Of a stretch of DNA of 32,891 nucleotides, positions 15,726-24,880 are shown piece after piece. The stretch is taken from NCBI GenBank assembly GCA_017941635.1, contig JAGAVZ010000028.1:1-32891 (forward strand). Direction: 5' to 3'. A model generated the notes under the pieces. That model was given only the letters and a program-made list of their open reading frames with translations, was not told the origin of the DNA and made no database searches. The DNA is from Cellulosilyticum sp. GTDB lineage: Bacteria > Bacillota > Clostridia > Lachnospirales > Cellulosilyticaceae. The translations under genes were made by a program, and so were the position numbers. The first letter of the stretch is position 1; every line of letters begins with the position of its first letter.

Positions 15726-17261
15726 GTGGAATATCTTATTGGAATAGATATAGGAACTTCTGGGACGAAGACAGTTCTTTTTGATACAGAGGGAAATGTA
15801 GTTGGTAGTGCACTGAAGGAATATGACATTATCCAGAAGAAAATTGGGTGGGCAGAACAGAAACCGGAATCTTGGTGGAAAGCAACTAAAGAGAGCTTAA
15901 AAGAAATTATTGATACAACAAAGATAGACGTAACTAAAATTAAAGGTATAGGTCTTTCAGGACAGATGCATGGACTTGTTTTATTAGATAAAGAAGGGCA
16001 AGTTATTAGAGACTCTATTATTTGGTGTGACAACCGCACAACAGAAGAAGCTAAACAAATAGAAGAAGTTGTAGGAAGAGAAAGACTTATTACAATCACA
16101 GGAAATCCTGCTATTGCAGCTTTTACATTAGCAAAATTAATGTGGGTACGTAACAACGAACCAGATTATTACAATAAGATTGATAAAGTCCTTTTGCCAA
16201 AAGATTATATTAGATATAAATTAACAGGAAGTCTAATGACAGAAGTATCTGATGCAAGTGGCATGCAGATGTTAGATATTAGAAAACGTGATTGGAGTGA
16301 AGAATTACTTGAGAGACTAGATATCAATAAGGATTTTCTAGCTAAAGTAGTAGAATCACACGATATTACAGGATACATAACAGAAGAAGTTTCAAGAGAA
16401 ATAGGATTAAGTACGACTACAGCAGTAGTAGGTGGAGCTGGGGATCAAGCAGCAGGAGCAATTGGAAATGGAATCGTACAAAGTGGAGATGTTTCTGCAA
16501 CGATTGGTTCATCAGGTGTAGTGTTTGCATATACCGACTCTGTAGTAACAGATGTGGAAGGTCGTATTCAAACATTTTGTCATGCTATTCCAAACACATG
16601 GCATGTGATGGGGGTAACTCAAGGAGCAGGTCTATCTTTAAAGTGGTATAGAGATACATTTTGCAATGAAGAAAAAGAAATGGCAGCTAAAAAAGGTTGC
16701 GATGTTTATGAGATTCTAACAGATCAAGCAAGAGAAGTACCAGCAGGCAGTGAAGGTCTTATGTATCTTCCATATTTAATGGGAGAAAGAACACCTCATA
16801 TGGATCCATATGCAAGTGGTGTTTTCTTTGGTGTAAGAGCAACACAAGGAAAAGGTCATATGGTAAAGGCTATTATGGAAGGTGTAGGTTATAGCTTACT
16901 AGATTGCCTTGAGCTCATTAAAGAAAATAATATTCCAATCACGAGCATTAAGATGTCTGGTGGTGGAGGTAAGAGTGATGTATGGAGACAGATTCATGCA
17001 GACTTATTTGATACTGAAGTTAAGACAATCAGTGTATCAGAGGGGCCAGCATTAGGTGTAGCAATTTTAGCAGGTGTTGGCACAGGTGTATACAAAGATG
17101 AAAAAGAAGCTTGCGAGAAAATTATTGGCATTAAAAGTACAACTCAACCAATAGAAGAGAATGTAGCATCTTATAAGAAGTTTTATCCTATCTATAAAAG
17201 CTTATATAAAAACTTAAAGAAAACCTTTAAAGAAGAACATGAACTACTTAGTGAAATATAA
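15726..17261 (+). CDS. xylB: Xylulokinase
   Basis: The 511-residue protein belongs to the FGGY carbohydrate kinase family. It has the N-terminal phosphate loop GIDIGTSGTKTVLFD (6-20), GLSGQMHGLVLLD (substrate region typical of xylulokinases, with Met-His), IIWCDNRT, and a C-terminal ATPase half with GAGDQAAGAIGNG and MSGGGGKSDVWRQI. It phosphorylates D-xylulose to xylulose-5-phosphate for the pentose phosphate pathway, in the cytoplasm. The start is GTG with AAGGAGG 7 nt before. xylA follows after 157 nt on the same strand, giving the whole xylose-to-xylulose-5-phosphate route. No xylose transporter is seen in the window. Length matches the family. Confidence 0.95.
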   Translation: MEYLIGIDIGTSGTKTVLFDTEGNVVGSALKEYDIIQKKIGWAEQKPESWWKATKESLKEIIDTTKIDVTKIKGIGLSGQMHGLVLLDKEGQVIRDSIIWCDNRTTEEAKQIEEVVGRERLITITGNPAIAAFTLAKLMWVRNNEPDYYNKIDKVLLPKDYIRYKLTGSLMTEVSDASGMQMLDIRKRDWSEELLERLDINKDFLAKVVESHDITGYITEEVSREIGLSTTTAVVGGAGDQAAGAIGNGIVQSGDVSATIGSSGVVFAYTDSVVTDVEGRIQTFCHAIPNTWHVMGVTQGAGLSLKWYRDTFCNEEKEMAAKKGCDVYEILTDQAREVPAGSEGLMYLPYLMGERTPHMDPYASGVFFGVRATQGKGHMVKAIMEGVGYSLLDCLELIKENNIPITSIKMSGGGGKSDVWRQIHADLFDTEVKTISVSEGPALGVAILAGVGTGVYKDEKEACEKIIGIKSTTQPIEENVASYKKFYPIYKSLYKNLKKTFKEEHELLSEI

Positions 17262-17418
17262 GAAATACGCATTTGCTAGTTTATAGATAGTAGAAGACTT
17301 AGAAATGAGTAGAAAACGAAACTATATTTTATTGGTTAAGGTTAAAGAACTTAAATAGTACATATAAACAGAAGTAAAAATAGTTATACAAGTAGAAAAG
17401 ATATTAGGAGGCATAAAA

Positions 17419-18741
17419 ATGGGAGAAATTTTTAAAGGAATTGGAAAAATCCAATATGAAGGACCACAATCAACCAATCCATTAGCATTTAAACACTACA
17501 ATAAAGATGAAAAAATCGGTGATAAAACAATGGCAGAGCACTTAAGATTTGCAATGTCTTGGTGGCATACATTATGTGCAGAAGGTAGTGACCCATTTGG
17601 TGAGGATTCTGCGTCTAGACCGTGGAATCAAATCACAAATCCAATTGAAGCAGCAAAAGCCAAAGTAGATGCTGGATTTGAATTTATGGAGAAGATGGGA
17701 ATTGATTATTTCTGTTTCCATGATAGAGATATTGCACCAGAAGGTAAAGATTTAGCAGAAACAAATGCTAATTTAGATATTATCGTAGCTTATATTAAAG
17801 AAAAAATGGCTGCTACAGGTAAAAAATTACTTTGGGGAACAGCAAACTGCTTTAATAATAAACGTTTCATGCATGGCGCTGGGACAACATGTAATGCAGA
17901 AGTGTTTGCTTATGCAGCAGCACAAATCAAAAAAGCAATTGAAGTGACTAAAGAATTAGGCGGAGAAAATTATGTATTCTGGGGTGGTAGAGAAGGTTAT
18001 GAAACACTTCTTAATACAGATACAGGTTTAGAACTTGATAACTTTGCAAGACTTCTTCAAATGGCTGTAGATTATGCTAAGGAAATTGGTTTCACTGGAC
18101 AATTCTTAATCGAACCAAAACCAAAAGAACCAACAAAACATCAATATGATTTTGATACAGCTACAGTTCTTGGATTCCTTAGAAAATATAACTTACAAGA
18201 CTATTTCAAAATGAATATTGAAGCCAACCATGCAACACTTGCACAGCATACATTCCAACATGAACTGAATATGTGTCGCATTAACAATGTACTTGGCAGT
18301 GTAGATGCAAATCAAGGTGACTTAATGCTTGGATGGGATACAGACCAATTCCCAACAAACATTTATGATGCAACAATGGCAATGTATGAAATTCTTAAAG
18401 CTGGTGGTCTTACAACAGGTGGTCTTAACTTTGACTCAAAAGTAAGAAGAGCATCTTTTGAAGAGGAAGATTTATTCATTGCATACATAGCTGGTATGGA
18501 TACTTTTGCTAAAGGCTTAAAAGTAGCACATAAATTATTAGAAGATGGTGTATTAGAAAACTTTGTAGCTGACCGTTATGCAAGTTTTACAGAAGGTATT
18601 GGTAAAGATATTGTAGATGGAAAAGTTGGATTTAAAGAACTTGAAGCCTATGCAATGAAACAAGCACCAATTAAAAATGTTTCTGGTAAACAAGAATGGT
18701 TAGAAACTGTAGTAAATCAATATATCTATAATCAAGCATAA
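17419..18741 (+). CDS. xylA: Xylose isomerase
   Basis: The 440-residue protein is a class II xylose isomerase (TIM barrel). It has RFAMSWWHT, the catalytic His region [22 protein letters not shown], the metal-ligand loop [32 protein letters not shown] and the C-terminal GSVDANQGD...GWDTDQFP. It converts D-xylose to D-xylulose with two divalent metals. ATG is preceded by TTAGGAGGC. Codon choice is biased to C-ending codons such as AAC and TTC, more than in the regulators around it, suggesting high expression. It lies downstream of xylB and upstream of a ROK regulator, with a strong hairpin after its stop. Confidence 0.97.
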   Translation: MGEIFKGIGKIQYEGPQSTNPLAFKHYNKDEKIGDKTMAEHLRFAMSWWHTLCAEGSDPFGEDSASRPWNQITNPIEAAKAKVDAGFEFMEKMGIDYFCFHDRDIAPEGKDLAETNANLDIIVAYIKEKMAATGKKLLWGTANCFNNKRFMHGAGTTCNAEVFAYAAAQIKKAIEVTKELGGENYVFWGGREGYETLLNTDTGLELDNFARLLQMAVDYAKEIGFTGQFLIEPKPKEPTKHQYDFDTATVLGFLRKYNLQDYFKMNIEANHATLAQHTFQHELNMCRINNVLGSVDANQGDLMLGWDTDQFPTNIYDATMAMYEILKAGGLTTGGLNFDSKVRRASFEEEDLFIAYIAGMDTFAKGLKVAHKLLEDGVLENFVADRYASFTEGIGKDIVDGKVGFKELEAYAMKQAPIKNVSGKQEWLETVVNQYIYNQA

Positions 18742-18808
18742 TTAAAAGAAATTAGAAATAACAAAAGACAGTGAATCATATAAAAAAATAATTGAGGATA
18801 ATAGAAAC

Positions 18809-18854
18809 ATTTAAGTCTCTAGAGGGAAAGAATGCTACCTTTAGAGACTTAAAT
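18809..18854 (+). terminator. Hairpin after xylA
   Basis: Two 19-nt arms (18809-18827 with 18836-18854) pair with one G-U and one mismatch, with an 8-nt loop. The 3' flank CATATATAATATTTT has no clean T run, so it could be a terminator or a 3'-end stabilising structure. Confidence 0.65.
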
Positions 18855-19048
18855 CATATATAATATTTTATAAGGGATATATCAAATTATAAGTTTAACA
18901 ATGGATAGTGAGTTGGATTACATCGAGGAAGAATAATTATAAGGTGATATAGAAATGATCTATATAAGAGACAAAAACAATTTACGAAAGCATGAAGATA
19001 CATAAATGAAAAGAGCAATAAATATAAAAGAAGTTGTGAGGTAGGACT
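18855..19048. other. AT-rich intergenic region before the ROK regulator
   Basis: No gene or strong promoter is evident here. A small dyad TATAGA/TCTATA lies near 18948-18966 and does not match the palindrome upstream of xylB. Confidence 0.4.
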
Positions 19049-20206
19049 ATGAATAAACGAGTGATTGCAAAAGGAAACCTTATTAAGGAAACAAACTATA
19101 AACGGATTTTACAATTAATAGGAAAAGGCCAAAATTTAACTAAACTAGATATTGCTTATACACTCAAAATCAGTATTCCAACTGTAACAACCAATATTAA
19201 TGATTTAAAACAGACAGGGATTATTGAAGAGGTTGAATCAGATATTTATACAGGAGGGCGTAAGCCTAAAGTGATTAAGCTAATTCCTAATTCACGTATT
19301 GCAGTGGGAATGAGTATTAGTAAGTATAAAGTTGTGGTGGTATTTACAAACTTATTGGAAGAGACGCTGTTAATCAAAGAAATTAAATGTGAAGATGGAG
19401 AGTTAGAAGAGTACATAACAAAAGGAAAGAAACTTATTGAAGAAGGAATAAAAGAATTAGGAATCGAAGAAGAGAGTATTTTAGGAGTGGGACTTTCTAT
19501 TCCAGGAGCTATTAATCAGAAATTGGGTATAGTTGAGCAGACTAATATGGGTGATAAACATATTGCTTTAGAGTGCATATATAATCAATTCGATTCAACC
19601 GTATACATAGAAAATGAAGCAAACCTTTCTTTATTAGCTGAGAAATCATTAGGTAAATACGATGAGGATAAAAATTTATTATATATAGGCATTAATGAAG
19701 GTTTAGGCGGTGGTGTTTTTGTAAATGGAGACTTATTTACAGGAACGAGTGGACGTGCAGGTGAATTTGGACATATGCAGTTTACAGAAAAGTCTACAGG
19801 TAAAAGATGTAAAGTAGAAGATAGAATTTCTACACATAGTTTAGTAAAGCTTTATGCTACAAAAACAGGGAAACGTATTAGTCAGTTCTCAGAATTTGAG
19901 ACATTGATTAGAGAAAAAGATAAGGATGCAGTAGAGATATTAATTAATGCAATAGAGGTATTAATTATAACGCTTTATAATTTGTCTATGGTATTGGATA
20001 TTCAAAATATTATTGTAGGTGGAAAGGTTGCTAGATTAATTAAATCTGAGCCTGAGTATTTTGAAAAAATGAGAAGTGAGTATAGCGAGCTTTTAGGTGG
20101 TCTTGATTTGGAACTCAACTTCTCTGAAATTAAGAATACGACTGCAATAGGTGCAGCATTATTACCGATTATAGACTTTTATAAAATTAATAATGAAAAC
20201 GAATAA
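19049..20206 (+). CDS. ROK-family transcriptional regulator (XylR/NagC type)
   Basis: The 385-residue protein has an N-terminal winged helix-turn-helix (about 18-60, NLTKLDIAYTLKISIPTVTTNINDLKQTGIIEE) joined to a ROK sugar-binding domain (NEANLSLLAEK, GLGGGVFVNGDLFTGTSGRAGEFGHM). Such proteins repress sugar genes and release DNA on binding sugar. Its place after xylB-xylA makes it a candidate XylR, but this is inference. Two points are odd. The usual zinc motif CxCGxxGCxE is absent: only GKRCKVEDR remains after EFGHMQF. The ATP-binding DxGxT of ROK kinases is also missing (GMSISKYKVVVV), so it is not a kinase. ATG follows GTGAGGTAGG. A good terminator follows. Confidence 0.88.
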   Translation: MNKRVIAKGNLIKETNYKRILQLIGKGQNLTKLDIAYTLKISIPTVTTNINDLKQTGIIEEVESDIYTGGRKPKVIKLIPNSRIAVGMSISKYKVVVVFTNLLEETLLIKEIKCEDGELEEYITKGKKLIEEGIKELGIEEESILGVGLSIPGAINQKLGIVEQTNMGDKHIALECIYNQFDSTVYIENEANLSLLAEKSLGKYDEDKNLLYIGINEGLGGGVFVNGDLFTGTSGRAGEFGHMQFTEKSTGKRCKVEDRISTHSLVKLYATKTGKRISQFSEFETLIREKDKDAVEILINAIEVLIITLYNLSMVLDIQNIIVGGKVARLIKSEPEYFEKMRSEYSELLGGLDLELNFSEIKNTTAIGAALLPIIDFYKINNENE

Positions 20207-20215
20207 GTAGTATGT

Positions 20216-20247
20216 AAAGAGGAGTGATGAATATGACTCCTTTTTTT
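20216..20247 (+). terminator. Rho-independent terminator of the ROK regulator gene
   Basis: A 10-bp stem AAAGAGGAGT / ACTCCTTTTT with one G-U pair and a 10-nt loop ends in a run of seven T. Confidence 0.88.
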
Positions 20248-20304
20248 ATACGCAATTTTTTAAACTAAATAGAGGTTATCTTAAGAAATATTAATAACTA
20301 AAGA

Positions 20305-20333
20305 TTGGGGGATTAAGAATTATCCTTTATGAT
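20305..20333 (+). promoter_or_regulatory. Promoter candidate of the envelope-module operon
   Basis: TTGGGG (20305-20310) is 17 nt from TATGAT (20328-20333), 35 nt before the GTG start. A small dyad TTATC-N6-GATAA (20320-20336) overlaps the -10. Confidence 0.4.
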
Positions 20334-20368
20334 AATAAATGAAAATACTAGAAGAGGGAGAATGAGAA

Positions 20369-21217
20369 GTGTCAAAGAGGGATTATAAAAGCTATAACAT
20401 TTTTGAAGAAGATATAGTAGCAAATGAAGTACAGACATTAGATGTGGACAAAGTAGATAAAAGTGCACAAGAGACACTGATTGAAGAAAACAAAATAATA
20501 GAGCCTAAAAATAAAAAAGATGATGAAGTAGTAAAAGATATACAGATTCAAAAAGATGAATTGGAATCAAGTATTAAGGTGCAAGAAAGTGGGATTATAC
20601 AGAAAAGACAAGGAAATAAAGGAGTAAGAGAAAGCGAGATTGTACAAGAAATACGAGAAAATGAACGAGTAAAAGAAAACGAGATTGTACAAGAGATACA
20701 AAAAAATGAGCGAGTACAAGATATAGAAGATAAAATAGTAGAAGACAAAAAGATTCATAAGGAACGTTCATTTGGAAAAAGCGTTTTACCAAAGAGTGTG
20801 AGAAGACAGTCAAGGGAAAAAGAGTTGCATTTTCCTGAGTATAAAAGATATTATCAACAAAAGAAAAGAAGTAAATTATTCAAATGGATGATGCTATTGG
20901 CAAAGCTTGTGATTTTATTTATGTTACTGCCGCTTATTGCATTCGTTGGAGCGATGGCACTTGGAGTAGTAGGTTTATTTGGCTTTGCTATTTTTATGTG
21001 TGTAGGGATTGGGATACTCTTAATCGGAAGTGTAGCCTTTATGTGTACACAAATTAGTTTAAGTGCAATAGCATTAGGAATTTCTCTAGGGATTACTTCA
21101 ATAGCATTAGGCGGAATGATCCTTATTATTTTTCTATATATGGTGAAGTGGGTAAAATGTCTATTTAAAAGATATAGAAAGCCACATATCAAAGTGGATG
21201 ATAAGGAGGAATTATAA
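20369..21217 (+). CDS. Membrane protein with charged repeat region, DUF1700-like C terminus
   Basis: The product is 282 residues. The first ~165 residues are highly charged and low in complexity, with 3.5 copies of a 15-residue repeat at 71-123 (VRESEIVQEIRENER / VKENEIVQEIQKNER type), likely coiled coil. Residues about 170-268 contain three or four glycine- and alanine-rich membrane segments, followed by a basic tail KRYRKPHIKVDDKEEL. The membrane part resembles the small-residue-rich helices of HAAS/DUF1700 proteins, which often precede DUF4097 genes, as here. The start is GTG; a nearby ATG at 20362 is out of frame. The stop overlaps the next gene (TAATG), so the two are coupled. I can name no biochemical function; scaffold or anti-regulator roles are guesses. 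Confidence 0.72.
   Translation: MSKRDYKSYNIFEEDIVANEVQTLDVDKVDKSAQETLIEENKIIEPKNKKDDEVVKDIQIQKDELESSIKVQESGIIQKRQGNKGVRESEIVQEIRENERVKENEIVQEIQKNERVQDIEDKIVEDKKIHKERSFGKSVLPKSVRRQSREKELHFPEYKRYYQQKKRSKLFKWMMLLAKLVILFMLLPLIAFVGAMALGVVGLFGFAIFMCVGIGILLIGSVAFMCTQISLSAIALGISLGITSIALGGMILIIFLYMVKWVKCLFKRYRKPHIKVDDKEEL
20579..20736 (+). repeat. 45-bp in-frame tandem repeat (about 3.5 units)
   Basis: Units are at 20579-20623, 20624-20668, 20669-20713 and a partial fourth from 20714. Units two and three are nearly identical, sharing GAGATTGTACAAGA; unit one is more diverged. Each unit adds 15 residues to the predicted coiled-coil region. Confidence 0.8.
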
Positions 21218-22452
21218 TGAGAAAGTGGCTTATTACTTTATCAATTATTTTTGGAGTAGGAGCTATAACAAGTACTGCTTTAGCAGGGCGAGTATATTAT
21301 AGTGATTTACAAACATATGAGGATTATGATAAACAGGAACTTAATGTAAATGCTTTACAGAAGGTGACGATTGTATCAGATATCCCAGTTGAAGTCCAGC
21401 CAACAACAGGTGAGCCTTATGTTGAATTTACACAGAAGTTTACAGACTTGGTAGGTTTGGCACCAAAGTATGAGCTTGAGGTTGATGAGCAAGGCAACGA
21501 GACACATATTCAGCTAAGAGAGGTAGAAGATATTTTCTTGTGGCTAGGTGTAAAAGAGAATCAAGGTAAATTGACAGTTTATCTTCCAGAAGGCACAATG
21601 GATAGCTTAGATATATATAGTCAGAACTATCAAATGAATAATAGACGTCAGCAAAGCATTAATCTAGAAAATATTAGTGTAGGAAAATTAGAGATTAATG
21701 CAGTTTATACAGATATTAAACTAGATGGAAGTTATGATAAGGTGAATATTAACTCTAGTGGAAGTTTAAATATGAATTCTAAGTCACCTGTGAAATTAAC
21801 TACAGTAGGAATGGGAGAGCAAGAAATAGAAGGATTATTTGAGAAGATTGAAATTAAACCTACTAGAGGAGAAGTAAGTGTTAAATCTTTACAGCCATGT
21901 TATATAGAAATCGAAAGCAATCGTAGTAGCATTCAATTAGAAGGGCAATATGAAAAAATCAAGATTAATGGAAACAATACAGAGTTAGAATTAAATTCCG
22001 AAACAGAATGTAAGTTGGTTACATCGGGCTACAATAATAGTATTCTGGCAAATGGTGCTTTTAAAGTCATGGATTTAGGAGAAGAGGATAGTGAAGTTGA
22101 AATACAAACAACAGTTATACCAGAAAGAGTTAAATTATTAGAAGCATCACGTCAGACTTCGATGAATTTAACCTTACCATCTAATATTCAAGGAATCACA
22201 TTAAAATATATGAGTCAGAATGAGACATTAAGTGAGTACTACGTGGAGGATGTAGAGCTGGTGGAATCTCCTCTTGAGACCTATAATACTAGATTAGAAA
22301 GTGATTTTCTCCCATTTAGTCAAGAAATAGAAAATGGACATATTAATTATCAATATGGGAATGGAGAAGTACCAATTATAATTAATAAAGATGCTCAGAT
22401 TGCACTAGAGTTAATAGATGGTGGTTACACCAGTGTTAGTAAGGAGAACTAA
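21217..22452 (+). CDS. DUF4097-like exported, membrane-anchored beta-repeat protein
   Basis: The 411-residue product has a single N-terminal hydrophobic segment (about 4-24, WLITLSIIFGVGAITSTALAG) without an obvious cleavage site, so a signal anchor is likely. The rest is beta-rich with repeating strand units (VSVKSLQ..IEIES...IQLEGQYEKIKINGNNTELELNS), the pattern of DUF4097/DUF2807 putative adhesin domains, a right-handed beta-solenoid-like fold. Known neighbours of such genes are HAAS/DUF1700 membrane proteins and regulators, as here. It would lie outside the membrane and could be a sensory or envelope partner of the kinase encoded 23 nt downstream. ATG follows AAGGAGG and overlaps the preceding stop. 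Role not established. Confidence 0.75.
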   Translation: MRKWLITLSIIFGVGAITSTALAGRVYYSDLQTYEDYDKQELNVNALQKVTIVSDIPVEVQPTTGEPYVEFTQKFTDLVGLAPKYELEVDEQGNETHIQLREVEDIFLWLGVKENQGKLTVYLPEGTMDSLDIYSQNYQMNNRRQQSINLENISVGKLEINAVYTDIKLDGSYDKVNINSSGSLNMNSKSPVKLTTVGMGEQEIEGLFEKIEIKPTRGEVSVKSLQPCYIEIESNRSSIQLEGQYEKIKINGNNTELELNSETECKLVTSGYNNSILANGAFKVMDLGEEDSEVEIQTTVIPERVKLLEASRQTSMNLTLPSNIQGITLKYMSQNETLSEYYVEDVELVESPLETYNTRLESDFLPFSQEIENGHINYQYGNGEVPIIINKDAQIALELIDGGYTSVSKEN

Positions 22453-22475
22453 TACAAATTGTGGAAGGGAAAAGT

Positions 22476-23981
22476 ATGAAAAGGAAGATCAATGTATTGG
22501 GGAAAAAATCAGTAGAGCAATTGAACCGAGTATACAAGCGTTCCAAAGAAACAATTAGTCAACATTTATGGCTAGAGCTACTATTTATGGTAGTTCTAGC
22601 TGCATGCGTTGCGGGAATTGTCTTTTTGAGTGTATCTCATTTTATATATAGCCTAGGGTTTGGAAATTATACTTATGAAAGTTATGCGGAAAGTCGAGCC
22701 TATATTCAGGATGCAGTTTTGGAGAGAGCAGCATGGGTCAATGAAAGTACAAGTGATATTGGCGAAGATGAAATAGAAACAGCTGTTGCACATATCATCA
22801 ACCAATCTTTTGATATGGAATATGTGAGTGCATCACAAACTTATTTAGTAGAGAGTTCAGGCAATGTGATCTATCCGAAGGGAATCATTGAGAGTCTTAA
22901 TATTAACAAGGCTATTGAAAGAGCAAATAATAGTGGATATAGCAATAATCAAGACAAATTTATTGGTATTTATCCAGTAATTATTGGTGAGCAGGTATGT
23001 TATCTATACAATGAAAGTTCTTTGGTACCTGTTTCACATAGAGAATTTAGTAATATAGGAAATGTCTTAGCCATTATTGCATCAATTGCAGTATTTGTAG
23101 TGATTATTTTTAGATTAACAAGAGATAAAATTGCTTATATTGAATACCTATCATCTTGCCTTGGACAAATTTCAAAAGGGAATTTGGATTATGAGATAGA
23201 GGTTGTAGGAAATGATGAGTTAGCTAGAGTGGCACAATCTATCACACACATGGAAGATGAACTCAAATATCAGATAGATGCCAAAATTGCTACTGAAAAA
23301 AGTAAAAATGAACTTGTAACAAATGTAGCACATGATTTAAGAACACCACTTACTTCTATTATTGGATACATTGGTTTAGTCAAAATGAATACTAAATCAG
23401 ACGATGAAACACATAAGTATTTAGAAATTGCATTTAATAAAGCAGAAAAACTAAAAATGATTATAGAAGACTTATTCGAATTAACAAAGCTACATCAAGG
23501 AAGTGTAGTACTCAAAAGGGAGAATATCTCATTATCTAATTTATTACATCAGCTCATTGAAGAATTGATGCCTTTAGCTCAGGATAAAAATATTGAAGTG
23601 GAATCGTATATCGACACATCTCATTCAACTATATCAGTAGATGTAGCAAAAATTACACGAGTATTTGAGAATTTAATTGAAAATGCAATTAAGTATTCAT
23701 CAGAGAATGAAACCATTTATGTGGAACTTAGAGGCACAGCAGATAAAGTTTATATTGCAGTAAGTAATCCATCGAGCCAAGTCTCTCAGGAAGAGATTAA
23801 TAAATACTTTGAACGTTTTTATCGAGCAGACCAATCAAGAACAAGCACAGGTGGTAGTGGCTTAGGATTAGCCATAGCTAAAAATATTGTTGAATTACAT
23901 GGTGGTACAATAGAGGCAAAACTACATCAAGATTTATTATGCTTTAAGGTAATCTTACCTAGAATAAACCTTAATAGGTAA
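22476..23981 (+). CDS. Sensor histidine kinase of the envelope module (VanS-like)
   Basis: The 501-residue protein (start ATG 22476, with GGAAGGG upstream; an in-frame GTG 15 nt earlier overlaps this site) has membrane segments at about 34-55 and 194-213. Between them is an external sensor of about 138 residues. Next come HAMP, HisKA with His286 (NVAHDLRTPLTSIIGY), and HATPase_c with ENLIENAIKYS, ERFYRADQSR and GGSGLGLAIAKN. The G1 box is weak: the normal DxGxGI is replaced by SNPSSQVSQEEI, as seen in the VanS subgroup. It is third in the operon and is followed after 206 nt by its probable response regulator. The order kinase-then-regulator with a separate promoter for the regulator is less usual. 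Confidence 0.92.
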   Translation: MKRKINVLGKKSVEQLNRVYKRSKETISQHLWLELLFMVVLAACVAGIVFLSVSHFIYSLGFGNYTYESYAESRAYIQDAVLERAAWVNESTSDIGEDEIETAVAHIINQSFDMEYVSASQTYLVESSGNVIYPKGIIESLNINKAIERANNSGYSNNQDKFIGIYPVIIGEQVCYLYNESSLVPVSHREFSNIGNVLAIIASIAVFVVIIFRLTRDKIAYIEYLSSCLGQISKGNLDYEIEVVGNDELARVAQSITHMEDELKYQIDAKIATEKSKNELVTNVAHDLRTPLTSIIGYIGLVKMNTKSDDETHKYLEIAFNKAEKLKMIIEDLFELTKLHQGSVVLKRENISLSNLLHQLIEELMPLAQDKNIEVESYIDTSHSTISVDVAKITRVFENLIENAIKYSSENETIYVELRGTADKVYIAVSNPSSQVSQEEINKYFERFYRADQSRTSTGGSGLGLAIAKNIVELHGGTIEAKLHQDLLCFKVILPRINLNR

Positions 23982-24055
23982 TAAACAATATTAGGATATG
24001 ACAATACTTAAATAAATGTTTGGTAACATTAAAGTGATAGTGTAAAAATAAATGA

Positions 24056-24079
24056 TGTGTAAAGTATATACCATACACA
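24056..24079. promoter_or_regulatory. 24-bp palindrome, candidate operator of the response regulator
   Basis: TGTGTA-AA-GTATATAC-CA-TACACA: 20 of 24 positions are symmetric, with only the two AA/CA pairs breaking the dyad. It is centred near 24067, about 53 nt before the predicted transcript start and immediately before the candidate promoter, an activator-like place. Confidence 0.55.
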
Positions 24080-24084
24080 ATATA

Positions 24085-24113
24085 TATCAAGGCATTTAGA
24101 AAAGCGTTATAAT
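24085..24113 (+). promoter_or_regulatory. Promoter candidate of the response regulator gene
   Basis: Perfect TATAAT (24108-24113) with a poor -35, TATCAA (24085-24090), at 17-nt spacing. A weak -35 next to a palindrome suggests dependence on an activator. Confidence 0.5.
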
Positions 24114-24187
24114 GATTAAAAGGGATATATTATGAGGAGTCTATTGACTGGAATTAAAAATAAATAGACCCGAGAAGAGGTGAACTA

Positions 24188-24880
24188 ATGGAGAAAGAAA
24201 CAATACTGATAGTGGATGATGAAAAAGAAATTAGAGATTTGATAGAAATCTATTTAAAGAATGAAGGGTATGAAGTGCTAATGGCATCAACAGGATTAGA
24301 GGCTATAGAAATAGTGCAAAACAAAAAATTAGACTTAATTATCCTAGATATTATGATGCCAGTAGTAAGTGGGATTGATGCGTGCATTAAAATTAGAGAA
24401 CAGCACAATACACCTATTATTATGCTATCAGCAAAGGTGGAAGATATTGATAAAATTTTAGGACTATCAGTAGGCGCAGATGATTATCTCACAAAGCCTT
24501 TCAATCCATTAGAACTTATTGCAAGGGTAAAAGCACAGCTAAGACGATTCAAGAAATTAAATAATAACACTTCTAGTCCTAAGGTACTGGAAGAAGGTGT
24601 ATTAAAAATGAATCTTGAGGCAGGAAAAGTGTATAAGAATGAAATGGAGATTAGTTTAACACCGACTGAATATAATATCTTAAAGCTTTTATGGGTTAAT
24701 AAAGGTATGGTTTTTAAAATAGAGACCATTTATGAAAGAGTATGGGAACAAGAGTATTTTGATAACAACAATACCGTTATGGTACATATTCGAAAGCTTA
24801 GAGAAAAGATTGAAGATAATCCAAGGATACCAGATTATATTTTTACAGTATGGGGTGTAGGTTATAAATTTGGTGAGTAA
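24188..24880 (+). CDS. OmpR/PhoB-family response regulator (VanR-like)
   Basis: The 230-residue protein has a receiver domain with Asp10, Asp11 and phosphoacceptor Asp54 (LIILDIMMP), the Ser of MLSAK and the Lys in DDYLTKPF, and a C-terminal winged helix with TPTEYNILKLLWVNKG, NTVMVHIRKLREKIED and VWGVGYKF. Probable partner of the kinase just upstream, judging from adjacency. Targets are likely its own promoter (24-bp palindrome upstream) and perhaps the operon beginning at 20369, though the same palindrome is not seen there. ATG follows GAAGAGGTG. A very long hairpin terminator follows. Confidence 0.92.
   Translation: MEKETILIVDDEKEIRDLIEIYLKNEGYEVLMASTGLEAIEIVQNKKLDLIILDIMMPVVSGIDACIKIREQHNTPIIMLSAKVEDIDKILGLSVGADDYLTKPFNPLELIARVKAQLRRFKKLNNNTSSPKVLEEGVLKMNLEAGKVYKNEMEISLTPTEYNILKLLWVNKGMVFKIETIYERVWEQEYFDNNNTVMVHIRKLREKIEDNPRIPDYIFTVWGVGYKFGE

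Noticed and set aside
20567-20813. Open frames on the - strand opposite the 45-bp repeat
   Set aside because: They are repetitive Ser/Phe/Leu-rich shadows of the charged + strand repeat and have no ribosome sites.
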